Below, one piece after another: positions 7,772 through 20,702 of a DNA stretch of 64,000 nucleotides (positions are counted from its first letter, which is position 1; each line of letters begins with the position of its first letter). The notes below the pieces were generated by a model. That model was not told where the DNA came from. It ran no database searches and saw only the letters and a program-made list of their open reading frames with translations. A program made the position numbers and the translations under genes. Origin of the DNA: Comamonas testosteroni (GTDB lineage: Bacteria; Pseudomonadota; Gammaproteobacteria; Burkholderiales; Burkholderiaceae_C); assembly GCF_003569915.1 (NCBI RefSeq), contig NZ_KZ984439.1:124001-188000 (forward strand), given 5' to 3'.

Positions 7772-8272
7772 CTAGAAAATACCCATCGCCAGCCCAGCCG
7801 CAAGCGACTGCCCCAGTTCCCTGCAGCGCAGCAGCTCGGGCTCTTCAATGATTTTGGGCGCGAGTATGGCTTCGGGTGTTTGTGCATGGGTGCAGACGAT
7901 CAGTGGCTCGGCGACTTTTTTGAGGCGCCAGCCGGTGCAGATGCGCTCAATCTGGCGCGCGGCGTTGTGGCCGTCGCTGCCCGCGCAGATCAGGCTGGCG
8001 TAGGCGCGGCCCTGAATCCGGTCGAGCGCGCCGTAGTAGCTGCGGTCGAAAAAGTCCTTCATCACGCCACTGACGGCGGCCAGGTTTTCTGGCGTGGCAA
8101 AGAGGTAGGCCTGCGCGTCGAGCAGGTGCTGGGCGCCGGCTTCTCCTGCGGTCAGCACCTGCACTTCAATACCGGTTTCCTTGCGTGCGCCGTCAGCGGC
8201 GGCATGCGCCATTTGGCGGGTTCCGTCGGTGAGGGAGTGATAGACAATGAGCAGTCGGGAGGCAGGTGTCAT
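7772..8272 (-). CDS. Flavodoxin-like / NAD(P)H-dependent FMN reductase family protein
   Basis: 166 residues from ATG 8272; a GTG at 8290 would add six. The N-terminus L-L-I-V-Y-H-S-L-T-D-G-T-R-Q-M has the FMN phosphate-binding T/S-x-T-x-x-T-type loop at the end of the first strand, and L-F-A-T-P-E-N-L-A-A-V-S-G-V-M-K-D-F-F-D is the usual second flavin contact. It is probably a cytoplasmic electron-transfer or quinone-reductase flavoprotein. It precedes the short phosphatase-like gene by 11 bp. Confidence 0.8.
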   Translation of the reverse strand: MTPASRLLIVYHSLTDGTRQMAHAAADGARKETGIEVQVLTAGEAGAQHLLDAQAYLFATPENLAAVSGVMKDFFDRSYYGALDRIQGRAYASLICAGSDGHNAARQIERICTGWRLKKVAEPLIVCTHAQTPEAILAPKIIEEPELLRCRELGQSLAAGLAMGIF

Positions 8273-8319
8273 GGCGGCGTTCGCTTGCACTGGAGCATGG
8301 ATTCTAATTTGTTGTTTTT

Positions 8320-8538
8320 ATGAAACACAATGCAGAAAAATTGAAATCTGAAATTTGGCGATGCCTTGGAAGACAAAAATTGACATTGATCAATGAATGC
8401 CAGCCAGAAATGCTCTTGATTTTGCAGCGATTTCCGAAGATTACTCCGGGACTTGAGGCTGATTTCATGATTGCTGTTTTTGCCTATGTTGCAAAGCCTC
8501 AGGGAAATCACTTGCTCTTCGGGGGCTTGGGTTTGTAA
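8320..8538 (+). CDS. Small hypothetical protein in an AT-rich patch
   Basis: 72 codons from ATG 8320 with no recognised family. The base composition (about 40% GC) is clearly lower than its neighbours and codon use is unlike the surrounding genes, which suggests recent acquisition or non-coding DNA. No convincing Shine-Dalgarno is visible. The region otherwise lacks any gene over about 360 bp, so the frame is recorded, but with low certainty. Confidence 0.3.
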   Translation: MKHNAEKLKSEIWRCLGRQKLTLINECQPEMLLILQRFPKITPGLEADFMIAVFAYVAKPQGNHLLFGGLGL

Positions 8539-8655
8539 GCTGTTTCCTACAAACTAGCTGTCAATGTTCTGCTTTGAGCTATCAGCTATCTGGGCTAGCC
8601 AAGCCAGGGTGCAGAACGGGCGCTTTTTTCCACCTTCAGCTTTCGTGTTTCTCGC

Positions 8656-9528
8656 ATGCCGCGTTCCCTTCTTCGTTCATCGTTGAAAACACGTCGCCCA
8701 TGGCTGGCCCTTGCTGCACTGCTTGCGGGTGCCGGCTGCGGTGCTTTGGGTGCCTGGCAGCTGCACTCCAGCCTGGAAAACCGCGCACAGCAGCGTCTGG
8801 GCAGCAATGCGCAACTGGCCGTACAAGAGCTGGAGCAAAGACTGGCTGCTTATTCCGAGGCCCTGGAGCAGCTTGCCAGCGTGCTTGGTCCTGATCTCGA
8901 GCGCAGCCCAATGGCTACAGCGGATGCAAGCCTGCAACTGCTGGCGCAGCAAGCGTTGCATGTGCTGTCTCAGCAGCGCTTGCCGGGTTTGCAGGCGCTG
9001 AGTCTGGCGCGTGCTGCAGGGCCGGACGCTCAGTCTGCGGATGGTGAGCCAGCCCTCAGCTATGTGACCTCGGCCATCTGGCCTATCAAGGGCAATGAAT
9101 TGCTGCTGGGTGGCACGGTGCGTGAACCGTTGGCGGTCTGGGAGTCGCTGCTGAGCAGCTGGAGAACCCAGTCCATGGCGGTTTCCGGGCCTTTTCACAT
9201 ACATCAGGCGCCCGATAGCCCGCTGGGCGTGTTGATCCGTCAGCCGATCTTTGCCGCAGCAGTGCAGCCCGGCGATCCCCAGACGCGCTTGCTGGCGACT
9301 GTCAATGCCAGCGTGCGTTTACAGGAGCTGGCGCGCAATCTGGTGCCTTCGAGCGCCTATCCGCATGTGGCCATGCGGGTACAGGATCTGGGCTCGGCAG
9401 CGCAGAGTGTGCCGTCCGCGCCCAGATCGGTGCACACGCTGTATACCGGCCCGCGCTGGCAAGAGAGTGAGGACGATGCGGCTTTCGCTTCGGCAAAGCC
9501 GCTGGAGCGTACGCATGCGTGTGCATGA
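8656..9528 (+). pseudogene. CHASE sensor half of a frameshifted GGDEF/EAL gene
   Basis: 290 codons: a short cytoplasmic start, a membrane helix at about 14-36, then a periplasmic CHASE-type sensor domain (Y-V-T-S-A-I-W-P-I-K-G-N-E-L-L-L-G-G, later S-G-P-F-H-I-H-Q and R-Q-P-I-F). The frame ends at 9528 just before the expected second membrane helix. That helix continues in the +1 frame from ATG 9515. One extra base (C9514 in GTACGCATG) accounts for the break: removing it joins L-E-R-T to M-R-V-H-D-R-Q-W-R-L-Q-F, the normal end of a CHASE domain. It is either a real frameshift mutation or a base-call error. Confidence 0.8.
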
Positions 9529-11896
9529 CAGACAGTGGCGGCTTCAGTTCAAGTCCGCGCCCAGCGCCGTGGCTGGGCTGGAGAAAGCCATGCCCTGGGC
9601 GGTCCTGGCACTGGGCACGCTGGCGGGCTTGGTGCTGGCGTTTGGCCTGTCGGGCTGGTGGCAGAGCCGCTTTAGCTGGCTGCAGCGCATTCGTTCCTCC
9701 ACGCAGGCGCGCCAGGAAAGCGATGCGCGCTTTCATGCCATGTGCGAGCAGGCCGCGCTGGGCGTGGTGGAGGTGGACCTGAATACGCGCGGCATCATCA
9801 GCGTCAACTCCCACTATTGCCAGCTAACCCGGTATACCGAGCAGGAGCTGTTGGAGCGCAATGTGCTGGAAATGCTCGCTGCCGAAGACCGAGCCGAAGG
9901 CGCGGCAATGATGGACAAGCTCAAGCAGGAGCAGTTCCAGCATGCCGCAGAGGAGTTCGGCCTGCGTGCCAAGGATGGCAGTCAGCTGTGGGTGGAGCTG
10001 AACGCCTTTCTCAGCGGTCCTGCCGATGCCCGGCACATGCTGGTACTGGTGCAGGACATCAGTGGGCGCAAGCGCCTTGAACAAATGGAGCGTCAGGGCC
10101 ACCAGCAGTTGCGCAACCTCATGCAGCGCCTGCCTGTCGGGTTGGTCATGGAGGACCACAATGGCCGCTTTGTCTACTGGAACGAAGAATTCCTGCGCCT
10201 AGCCGGGCAGGCGGGGCTGCCCGACAGCAGCTCGGCTCTGTGGTGGCAGCGCATGTACCCCGATGCGGCGGAGCACGAGCGTGTGGTGCAGCGCTGGCAG
10301 AACGCCCAGAGCAAGGCCCGCGCGGCCTTGAGGGCGGAGAAAAGCCTGCTGGCCTCGCTGGAGGGCGACGCCTGGGGCGTGCAATCGGGTGAGTCTGGTG
10401 CCTACACCATCGATGCGCAGGAGATGCAGTTGGTGGGTAGCGATGGCACACGTCGCCCGGTGCTGGTTTCGGGCGTGATGCAAGATGATGGCTGCCTCAT
10501 GGTTTTGCAGGATCAGACGCAGCGCAAGGCGGCCGAGCAGGAAGTCAAGCGGCTGGCCTTCTACGACGCTTTGACCGATCTGCCCAATCGCCGGCTGATG
10601 GCCGATCGCCTGCAGCGCGCAATCGATGTGAGCCGGCGCAATCTGCACTTTGGCGGCGTGGCGCTGATCGATATCGACAACTTCAAGGCCTTTAACGAGG
10701 CCTATGGCCTGGATCAGGGCGACCAGTTGCTGGTGGGCATGAGCAAGCGTATCAAGGACTTGCTGCCCGCAGGCATGACGCTGGCGCGCCAGAGCGGCGA
10801 TGATTTTGTGCTGCTGCTCGAAGACCTGGGTCCGGATTCGGTGATCGCCGCAGGGCGGCTGGCGCAGGAGGCCGCGAACTGGATGCGCGTGCTGCGCGAG
10901 CCCATCGAAGTCGCAGGCACGCCGCGCCAGATCACCGTCAGCATGGACTTGAGCCTGTTTGGCGGTCAGGTGATGACCGTGGAAGAGGTGCTGCGCCGTG
11001 CAGAAATGGCCATGTACCAGGCCAAGAGCCAGGGGCGCAACGCCAGCTGCTTCTATGACCCCCAGCTGCAGTCCGCACTGCAGGAGCGGCGCGCGCTGGA
11101 GCTGGACATGCGCCACGGGCTGGATGCGGGCGAGTTCGAGCTGTTCTACCAGCCCCAGGTCGAGATGGGGCGCGTCATTGGCGCCGAGGCGCTGCTGCGC
11201 TGGAAACACCCCAGCCGCGGCTATGTGCCGCCTGTGCAGTTCATTCCGCTGGCCGAGGAAACCGGTTTCATTCTGCCGCTGGGCGAATGGGTGCTGCAGG
11301 CGGCCTGCCACCAGTTGTCCTGCTGGGCCAAGCACCCGCGCTATGGGCAGCTCGTGCTGTCGGTCAACGTCAGCCCCAGCCAGTTTCTGCAGCCGGGCTT
11401 TGTCGATCAGGTGCTCAAGGCCCTGGCCGAGCATGGCGCGGACGCCAGCAAGCTCAAGCTGGAGCTGACCGAAGGCATGCTGGTCACCGATGTGGACGAC
11501 ACCATCGCCAAGATGGCGAGGCTCAAGTCCTATGGCATCGGCTTTTCGCTGGACGACTTTGGTACCGGTTATTCGTCGCTGGCCTATCTCAAGCGCCTGC
11601 CGCTCGATCAGCTCAAGATCGACCGTAGCTTTGTGCGCGATGTGCTGACCGACCCCAATGATGCCGCCATTGCCCGTACCATCGTGGCGCTGGCCAAGAG
11701 TCTGGGCCTGCATGTGATTGCCGAGGGCGTGGAAACACTGGCTCAGTGCCGTTTTCTGGAAGGCATACGCTGCTACGCTTGGCAAGGCTATCTGATGAGC
11801 CCGGCCGTGCCGCCGCTGGAGTTCGAGCGGTTGGTGACGCATGGCAGCGTGCCGGGCTCCGGCGCACCGGCCCTCAGTCCCGCGTCCATGCGCTGA
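9515..11896 (+). CDS. PAS-PAS-GGDEF-EAL half of the split cyclic-di-GMP protein
   Basis: 793 codons from ATG 9515. Order: membrane helix (about 27-50), PAS domains at roughly 70-190 and 200-330, GGDEF-like domain about 345-500, EAL domain about 520-770. The GGDEF signature is degenerate (R-Q-S-G-D-D-F), so diguanylate cyclase activity is unlikely. The EAL domain looks complete: A-E-A-L-L-R-W, E-L-T-E-G-M-L, D-D-F-G-T-G-Y-S-S-L, K-I-D-R-S-F-V and E-G-V-E-T. Expected role: an inner-membrane c-di-GMP phosphodiesterase tuned by a periplasmic signal. Cut from its CHASE sensor by the frameshift at about 9514, it may be silent or may give a sensorless protein from the internal ATG. Confidence 0.85.
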   Translation: MRVHDRQWRLQFKSAPSAVAGLEKAMPWAVLALGTLAGLVLAFGLSGWWQSRFSWLQRIRSSTQARQESDARFHAMCEQAALGVVEVDLNTRGIISVNSHYCQLTRYTEQELLERNVLEMLAAEDRAEGAAMMDKLKQEQFQHAAEEFGLRAKDGSQLWVELNAFLSGPADARHMLVLVQDISGRKRLEQMERQGHQQLRNLMQRLPVGLVMEDHNGRFVYWNEEFLRLAGQAGLPDSSSALWWQRMYPDAAEHERVVQRWQNAQSKARAALRAEKSLLASLEGDAWGVQSGESGAYTIDAQEMQLVGSDGTRRPVLVSGVMQDDGCLMVLQDQTQRKAAEQEVKRLAFYDALTDLPNRRLMADRLQRAIDVSRRNLHFGGVALIDIDNFKAFNEAYGLDQGDQLLVGMSKRIKDLLPAGMTLARQSGDDFVLLLEDLGPDSVIAAGRLAQEAANWMRVLREPIEVAGTPRQITVSMDLSLFGGQVMTVEEVLRRAEMAMYQAKSQGRNASCFYDPQLQSALQERRALELDMRHGLDAGEFELFYQPQVEMGRVIGAEALLRWKHPSRGYVPPVQFIPLAEETGFILPLGEWVLQAACHQLSCWAKHPRYGQLVLSVNVSPSQFLQPGFVDQVLKALAEHGADASKLKLELTEGMLVTDVDDTIAKMARLKSYGIGFSLDDFGTGYSSLAYLKRLPLDQLKIDRSFVRDVLTDPNDAAIARTIVALAKSLGLHVIAEGVETLAQCRFLEGIRCYAWQGYLMSPAVPPLEFERLVTHGSVPGSGAPALSPASMR

Positions 11897-11950
11897 AATG
11901 GCGGGCAAGGAGCTGCCACAATGGGCGGCTTTCTTTCCTCAAGACTTTTC

Positions 11951-12280
11951 GTGACCGAAATCAAGACCCTGCTGCTGTTTGGCGTGACCGCTGTGGCCGA
12001 AATTCTGGGTTGCTATCTGCCCTGGCTGTGGCTCAAGCAGGGCGCAAGCGCCTGGCTTTTGCTGCCCGCAGCGCTCAGTCTGGCGGCCTTTGTCTGGCTG
12101 CTGACCCTGCACCCCTCGGCCTCGGGGCGCATCTACGCGGCCTATGGCGGCATCTATATCAGTGTGGCGTTGCTGTGGTTGTGGCTGGTCGATGGGGTGC
12201 GGCCCAGCGGCTGGGACATGGCTGGCGTGGCCGTGTGCCTGCTGGGCGCGGGCCTGATCGCTTTTCAGCCTCGAGGCTGA
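11951..12280 (+). CDS. ynfA: YnfA/UPF0060 family small membrane protein
   Basis: 109 residues if started at GTG 11951, matching the family length and its typical T-E-I-K-T-L-L-L-F start; an upstream ATG at 11921 would add ten atypical residues. Four hydrophobic helices cover almost the whole protein, with the family signature [12 protein letters not shown] and the Y-A-A-Y-G-G-I-Y-I block. It is an inner-membrane protein related in size and topology to SMR efflux subunits, but its physiological role is not settled. It stands alone between the split c-di-GMP gene and smc. Confidence 0.9.
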   Translation: MTEIKTLLLFGVTAVAEILGCYLPWLWLKQGASAWLLLPAALSLAAFVWLLTLHPSASGRIYAAYGGIYISVALLWLWLVDGVRPSGWDMAGVAVCLLGAGLIAFQPRG

Positions 12281-12524
12281 AATTTGATTCAAAACCGGCT
12301 CTTGTCCAGATTAATCATAGGCACCATGCTATGGTTTATGTAGTTGCTGCAAACTTGGCGTGACAGCAGGCAGGGCGCGTTATGATTCGGTAATGTCATC
12401 GGCTGCGAGCAAAGATTGGGTTTTCTCAAGCTTTGCGCCTGCGCAGCCGGTTTTGCCATTTCTGTTTGCCCTATCTGGCTTTCATCCCCAACGCTGCTGC
12501 CGCCCCTAGACCGACTCTGACACC

Positions 12525-15500
12525 GTGCGCCTGAATTCCATCAAGCTCTCCGGCTTCAAATCCTTTGCCGAACCCACCAATTTCATCCTGCCGGGCCAGA
12601 TGGTCGGCGTGGTGGGGCCCAATGGTTGCGGCAAGTCCAACATCATGGACGCGGTGCGCTGGGTGCTGGGCGAGAGCAAGGCCAGCGAGCTGCGCGGCGA
12701 GTCCATGCAGGACGTGATCTTCAATGGCACGACCCATCGCAAGCCCTCCAGCCGCGCCAGCGTGGAGCTGACCTTTGACAACAGCGACCACCGTGCCGGG
12801 GGACAATGGGGCCAGTTTGGCGAGATTGCCGTCAAGCGCGTGCTCACGCGCGAGGGCAACAGCAGCTACTTCATCAACAACCAGCCCGTGCGTCGCCGTG
12901 ACGTGCAGGACGTGTTTCTGGGCACGGGCCTGGGCCCGCGCGCCTACGCCATCATTGGTCAGGGCACGATCAGCCGCATCATCGAGTCGCGCCCCGAAGA
13001 GCTGCGCCTGTTCCTCGAAGAAGCGGCGGGGGTTTCCAAATACAAGGAACGCCGACGTGAGACGGAAAACCGCCTTTCGGCCACGACCGAAAACCTCACC
13101 CGTGTGGAAGATATTCTGCGCGAACTCAACGCCAACCTTGACAAGCTTGAGAAGCAAGCCGAAGTTGCAGCCAAGTACAACGGCCTGAACTCGCAGGTCA
13201 CGCTCAAGCAGCATCAGCTGTGGTTCATGAAGCGTGCCGAGGCCGAAGCCGAGCAGGACCGCGTGCGCGTCGAGGGCCTGAAGGTCGTCAACGAGCTCGA
13301 AGAGCGCATGGCCGATATCCGCAACAACGAAAGCGGACTCGAAACCCTGCGCCAGGCCCACTACGACGCCAGCGACAAGGTCAACCAGGCGCAAAGCAAG
13401 CTGTACGAGGCCACGGCCGAAGTCGGCAAGCTCGAAGCCGAAATCCGCTACGTGGTCGAAGGCCGCCAGCGCGTGCAGCAGCGCCTGCAGCAACTGGCCG
13501 AGCAACTGCTGCTGTGGAACAGCCGCAGCGAAGAGGCGCAGGGCGAGATCGAGAACATCGAAGGCCAGGGCATGAATGCCGAAGAGCAGGCCGAGATGCT
13601 GGCCGCTCAGGTCGAAGAACAAAGCATGCGCCTGCCCGATCTGGAAGAGGCCGTGCACAAGGCGCAAAAGGCCGACGCCGACCAGCGCAATTCCGTCGTG
13701 CAGGTGCAGCAGCAGATTCAGGTGCTGGCCGCTGAGCAGCGCAGCCTGGACGAGCAGCGCCGCCAGTTTGAAACCCGCTACGAGCGCCTGCGTACCGATC
13801 GCAATGCGCTGGAAACGCCGGATGAAGCGCGACTGGCCAATCTGCAGGCGCAGCTGGCTGAAGCGCAGGAGCTGGCCGAGATGGCCGATGCCGTGCTCAA
13901 TGAGCTGCAGGAGTCTGTGCCGCAACTGGACGAAGACCGCCGCACGCGCCAGCAGACCGTGAATGCCGAGAACAGCCGCCATGCCGATCTGTCGGCACGG
14001 CTGGAAGCCCTCAAGGCCTTGCAGGAAAAGGTCAAGACCGATGGCAAGCTCCAGCCCTGGCTGGCCAAGCATGGTCTGGATGGCATGCAAGGGCTGTGGA
14101 GCCGCATCGCCATCGAAAACGGCTGGGAAAACGCACTCGAAGCCGCTTTGCGCGAACGACTGGGCGCGCTGGAAGTGGGCCGTCTCGATATGGTGCGCGG
14201 CTTTCTGGGCTCGGGTGGGCAAGATGCGCCGCCTGCGCGTCTGGCTTTCTTCAGCCCCCCGCAAGCCGGTGCATCTGCTGCAGCGGGCCGATTTGCCAAT
14301 CTCTCCGACTTGCTCAAGCTCAGCGACGCAGGCTTGCGCGCCGTGCTGGTGGACTGGCTCACGGGCTGCTTTACCGCGCCCACGCTGGATGAAGCACTGG
14401 CCAAACGTGACGAGCTGCAGGCTGGCGAGACGATTTATGTGCCCACCGGCCATGCCGTGACCGCGCACAGCGTGACGTTTTATGCGCAGGATTCCGAACA
14501 ATCAGGTCTGCTGGCGCGGGCTCAGGAAATCGAGCACCTCGAAAAAGAAGTGCGTGCCCAGGCCCTGATTGCCGAAGAGGCGCGCTCGGCGCTGGTGCGT
14601 GCCGAAAGCGCGTATGCCGATGCTTCGCAGCGTCTGGTCTCGGCCCGCCGCGAGGCGAGCGAATCGCAAGGTCGCGCCCATGAGCTGCAGGTCGAAACGC
14701 TGCGCCTGTCGCAACTGGCCGAGCAGGCGCGTGCGCGCAATGCGCAGATCACCGCTGACCTGTCTGAAGTCGAAGCACAGCTGTCCGATATCGAAGAGCG
14801 CAAGGTTTCTGCCGAGGCCCGCTTTGAAGAACTCGATATGCAACTGGCCGACAGCCAGGAGCGCCATGCCCAGCTGGGTGACAAGGTGCTGGAAGCCGAG
14901 CGCCGCCTCAACGAGTCACGTGAGCAACTGCGTTCTCTGGAGCGTCAGGCCCAGGAGGCGACGTTTTCGCAGCGCACTCTGCATGCGCGCCGCGCAGAAC
15001 TCTCGCGCACCATCGAGACCGCCAGCCAGCAGGCCAAGTCGCTGGCCGAAGAGCAGCAACGCGCCCAGGACGAACTGGCCCGCCTGTCGGACGCCGCTGC
15101 GCAAGGCGGCCTGCAGGATGCGCTGGATCTGAAGATGCAGCGCGAAAAAGAGGTGGCCGAGCGCCGCAGCGAATACGACGACCTGACCAACAAGCTGCGC
15201 GCCAGCGACGAGCGCCGCCAGGGTCTGGAAAAAGCGCTGGACCCGCTGCGCCAGCGCATTACCGAATTCCAGCTCAAGGAACAGGCCGCGCGTCTGGGTC
15301 TCGAGCAATACAGCAATCTGTTGACCGAGGCCAATGCCGATCTGGCAGCGGTGGCGCAGTCCATTGCCGAGGGCAATGTGCGCATGCATGGTCTGCAGGG
15401 CGAAATCGACCGTTTGCACCGCGAAATTCAGGCGCTGGGCGCCGTGAATCTGGCCGCGCTCGATGAACTGACCCTGGCCCGTGAGCGCAAGACCTTTCTT

Positions 15501-16052
15501 GACGCGCAGATGGACGACCTGACCAAGGCCATGAACACCCTGGAAGAGGCGATTCGCAAGATTGATGCGGAAACGCGGGATCTGCTCTCGGGCACGTTCG
15601 ATGTCGTGAACCGCCACTTTGGCCGCATGTTCCCCGAGCTGTTTGGTGGTGGACAGGCCAAGCTGGTGATTACCGGCGACGAAATTCTGGACGCTGGCGT
15701 GCAGGTGATTGCCCAGCCGCCCGGCAAGAAGAACCAGACGATTCACCTGCTCTCGGGCGGGGAGAAAGCACTGACCGCGATTGCGCTGGTGTTTGCGATC
15801 TTCCAGCTCAACCCTGCGCCGTTCTGTCTGCTCGACGAGGTGGATGCGCCGCTGGACGATGCCAATACCGAGCGCTACGCCAAATTGGTGCACAGCATGA
15901 GCAAGGGAACCCAGTTCCTGTTCATCAGCCACAACAAGATTGCGATGGAAATGGCCGAGCAACTCATTGGTGTGACCATGCAGGAGCAGGGCGTTTCACG
16001 AATTGTTGCAGTGGACATGGAGTCCGCACTGTCCATGGCTGAGCTATCCTGA
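12525..16052 (+). CDS. smc: Chromosome segregation ATPase SMC
   Basis: 1175 residues starting at GTG 12525, full family length. N-terminal head with Walker A (G-P-N-G-C-G-K-S-N) and a Q-loop (R-W-V-L-G-E). Long coiled coils run at about 170-500 and 660-1000, flanking a hinge near 510-640 that includes G-R-L-D-M-V-R-G. The C-terminal head carries the ABC signature L-L-S-G-G-E-K-A-L-T and Walker B F-C-L-L-D-E-V-D-A-P-L-D-D-A-N. SMC dimers hold and loop chromosomal DNA for compaction and segregation. The smc-zipA-ligA order is a conserved betaproteobacterial block and zipA begins 40 bp downstream. Confidence 0.97.
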   Translation: MRLNSIKLSGFKSFAEPTNFILPGQMVGVVGPNGCGKSNIMDAVRWVLGESKASELRGESMQDVIFNGTTHRKPSSRASVELTFDNSDHRAGGQWGQFGEIAVKRVLTREGNSSYFINNQPVRRRDVQDVFLGTGLGPRAYAIIGQGTISRIIESRPEELRLFLEEAAGVSKYKERRRETENRLSATTENLTRVEDILRELNANLDKLEKQAEVAAKYNGLNSQVTLKQHQLWFMKRAEAEAEQDRVRVEGLKVVNELEERMADIRNNESGLETLRQAHYDASDKVNQAQSKLYEATAEVGKLEAEIRYVVEGRQRVQQRLQQLAEQLLLWNSRSEEAQGEIENIEGQGMNAEEQAEMLAAQVEEQSMRLPDLEEAVHKAQKADADQRNSVVQVQQQIQVLAAEQRSLDEQRRQFETRYERLRTDRNALETPDEARLANLQAQLAEAQELAEMADAVLNELQESVPQLDEDRRTRQQTVNAENSRHADLSARLEALKALQEKVKTDGKLQPWLAKHGLDGMQGLWSRIAIENGWENALEAALRERLGALEVGRLDMVRGFLGSGGQDAPPARLAFFSPPQAGASAAAGRFANLSDLLKLSDAGLRAVLVDWLTGCFTAPTLDEALAKRDELQAGETIYVPTGHAVTAHSVTFYAQDSEQSGLLARAQEIEHLEKEVRAQALIAEEARSALVRAESAYADASQRLVSARREASESQGRAHELQVETLRLSQLAEQARARNAQITADLSEVEAQLSDIEERKVSAEARFEELDMQLADSQERHAQLGDKVLEAERRLNESREQLRSLERQAQEATFSQRTLHARRAELSRTIETASQQAKSLAEEQQRAQDELARLSDAAAQGGLQDALDLKMQREKEVAERRSEYDDLTNKLRASDERRQGLEKALDPLRQRITEFQLKEQAARLGLEQYSNLLTEANADLAAVAQSIAEGNVRMHGLQGEIDRLHREIQALGAVNLAALDELTLARERKTFLDAQMDDLTKAMNTLEEAIRKIDAETRDLLSGTFDVVNRHFGRMFPELFGGGQAKLVITGDEILDAGVQVIAQPPGKKNQTIHLLSGGEKALTAIALVFAIFQLNPAPFCLLDEVDAPLDDANTERYAKLVHSMSKGTQFLFISHNKIAMEMAEQLIGVTMQEQGVSRIVAVDMESALSMAELS

Positions 16053-16092
16053 GCCATGGCCTCCGAATATTTTGGAAAAACCGTTTTCTGAC

Positions 16093-19612
<3,520 letters not shown>

Positions 19613-19628
19613 ACCCAGAAAGGCATGC

Positions 19629-20675
19629 ATGAGCAGATTGCGACGTAAACCGATAGTGGCTTTGGCGCTGGGCAGCGGCTCGGCGCGTGGCTGGGCGCAT
19701 TTTGGCGTGCTGCATGCGCTGCGCGAGGCAGGGGTCAGTCCCGACATCATCTGCGGCACCTCGATCGGCTCGCTGGTCGGCGCAACCTATGCGGCTGGCG
19801 AGATGGATGAGTTTGAAAGCTGGGTGCTGGGCCTGGGCAAGCGCAAAGTCTTTGGCTTCATGGACTTCAACCTCGGCGGCGGTCTGCTCAAGGGCGAAAA
19901 AATCATCGAGTTCTGGCGCGAGAACTTTGTGCAGGAAACCATGGAGGAGCTGGGCGCACCGTTTGGCTGCGTGGCGACCGATCTGCAGACCGGTGCCGAA
20001 GTCTGGCTGCGCAAGGGCTCGATTGCCGAGGCGGTGCGCGCCTCGATTGCGCTGCCGGGCTTGTTTACGCCCGTCACGCATGAGGGGCGGCTGCTGGTCG
20101 ATGGTGGTCTGGTCAACCCCGTGCCCGTGTCGCTGGCGCGCGCCATGGGGGCGGACATCGTGATTGCGGTTGATCTGAATGCCGACATCATGCGCAAGCA
20201 TATGCGGCCCATGGATATGTCGCAAAGCGAGCTCAAGGTGCATACCAGCGAGGTCCATGTCTCGTCGCTGCGCATGGAGCCCGAGCCGGAGTTCGTGGCG
20301 TCCGAGGCACCCGACTCCGAAGCGGAGTCGCTTCAGGCGCCCGTGGGCTGGACGGGCAAGTGGAAGCGCAGCATGACCAGCGTGAAAAGCCTGTCGTCCT
20401 CCATGATTCGCCGTAAAAGTGGTGCGGACGTCAAGGACGCCGAAGATGATGCTCCGGTTGTGCCCTCGCTCGTGAACGTGGTGCTGGCCAGCGTCAACAT
20501 CATGCAGATGCGCATCACGCGCAGCCGTATGGCGGGCGACCCTGCCGAGGTGCTGATTGCACCACGCCTGTCGCATATCGGGCTGATGGACTTCCACCGG
20601 GGGCGCGAGTCCATCGACGAAGGCTATGCGGCCACGCAGCGCGCCTTGCCTGCGCTCAAGGCCTGGGGTCTGTAA
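19629..20675 (+). CDS. Patatin-like phospholipase (RssA type)
   Basis: 348 residues from ATG 19629. Catalytic features of bacterial patatins are present: the oxyanion loop G-S-G-S-A-R-G-W-A-H-F-G-V-L at about 14-27, the nucleophile elbow G-T-S-I-G-S, and the D-G-G-L-V-N-P-V-P aspartate dyad partner. Between about 200 and 290 there is a low-complexity Glu/Pro/Ser insertion not needed for the fold. No signal peptide is seen, so it is probably a cytoplasmic or membrane-associated lipid acyl hydrolase. It follows ligA by 16 bp and may be cotranscribed. Confidence 0.9.
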   Translation: MSRLRRKPIVALALGSGSARGWAHFGVLHALREAGVSPDIICGTSIGSLVGATYAAGEMDEFESWVLGLGKRKVFGFMDFNLGGGLLKGEKIIEFWRENFVQETMEELGAPFGCVATDLQTGAEVWLRKGSIAEAVRASIALPGLFTPVTHEGRLLVDGGLVNPVPVSLARAMGADIVIAVDLNADIMRKHMRPMDMSQSELKVHTSEVHVSSLRMEPEPEFVASEAPDSEAESLQAPVGWTGKWKRSMTSVKSLSSSMIRRKSGADVKDAEDDAPVVPSLVNVVLASVNIMQMRITRSRMAGDPAEVLIAPRLSHIGLMDFHRGRESIDEGYAATQRALPALKAWGL

Positions 20676-20702
20676 GGCCGCTCCCGGATTCTGCTCTGTC
20701 CC

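Noticed and set aside
10199-11908. 569-codon minus-strand frame opposite the GGDEF-EAL gene
   Set aside because: Antisense shadow of a high-GC coding region. Composition is Gln/His/Arg-rich without domain similarity, and the plus strand has clear conserved motifs.
12471-14501. 676-codon minus-strand frame opposite smc
   Set aside because: Mirror of smc codon structure. No recognisable protein features and smc is unambiguous.
16003-16092. Upstream extension of ZipA to 16003
   Set aside because: Overlaps smc and does not resemble ZipA; the ATG at 16093 begins the membrane anchor.
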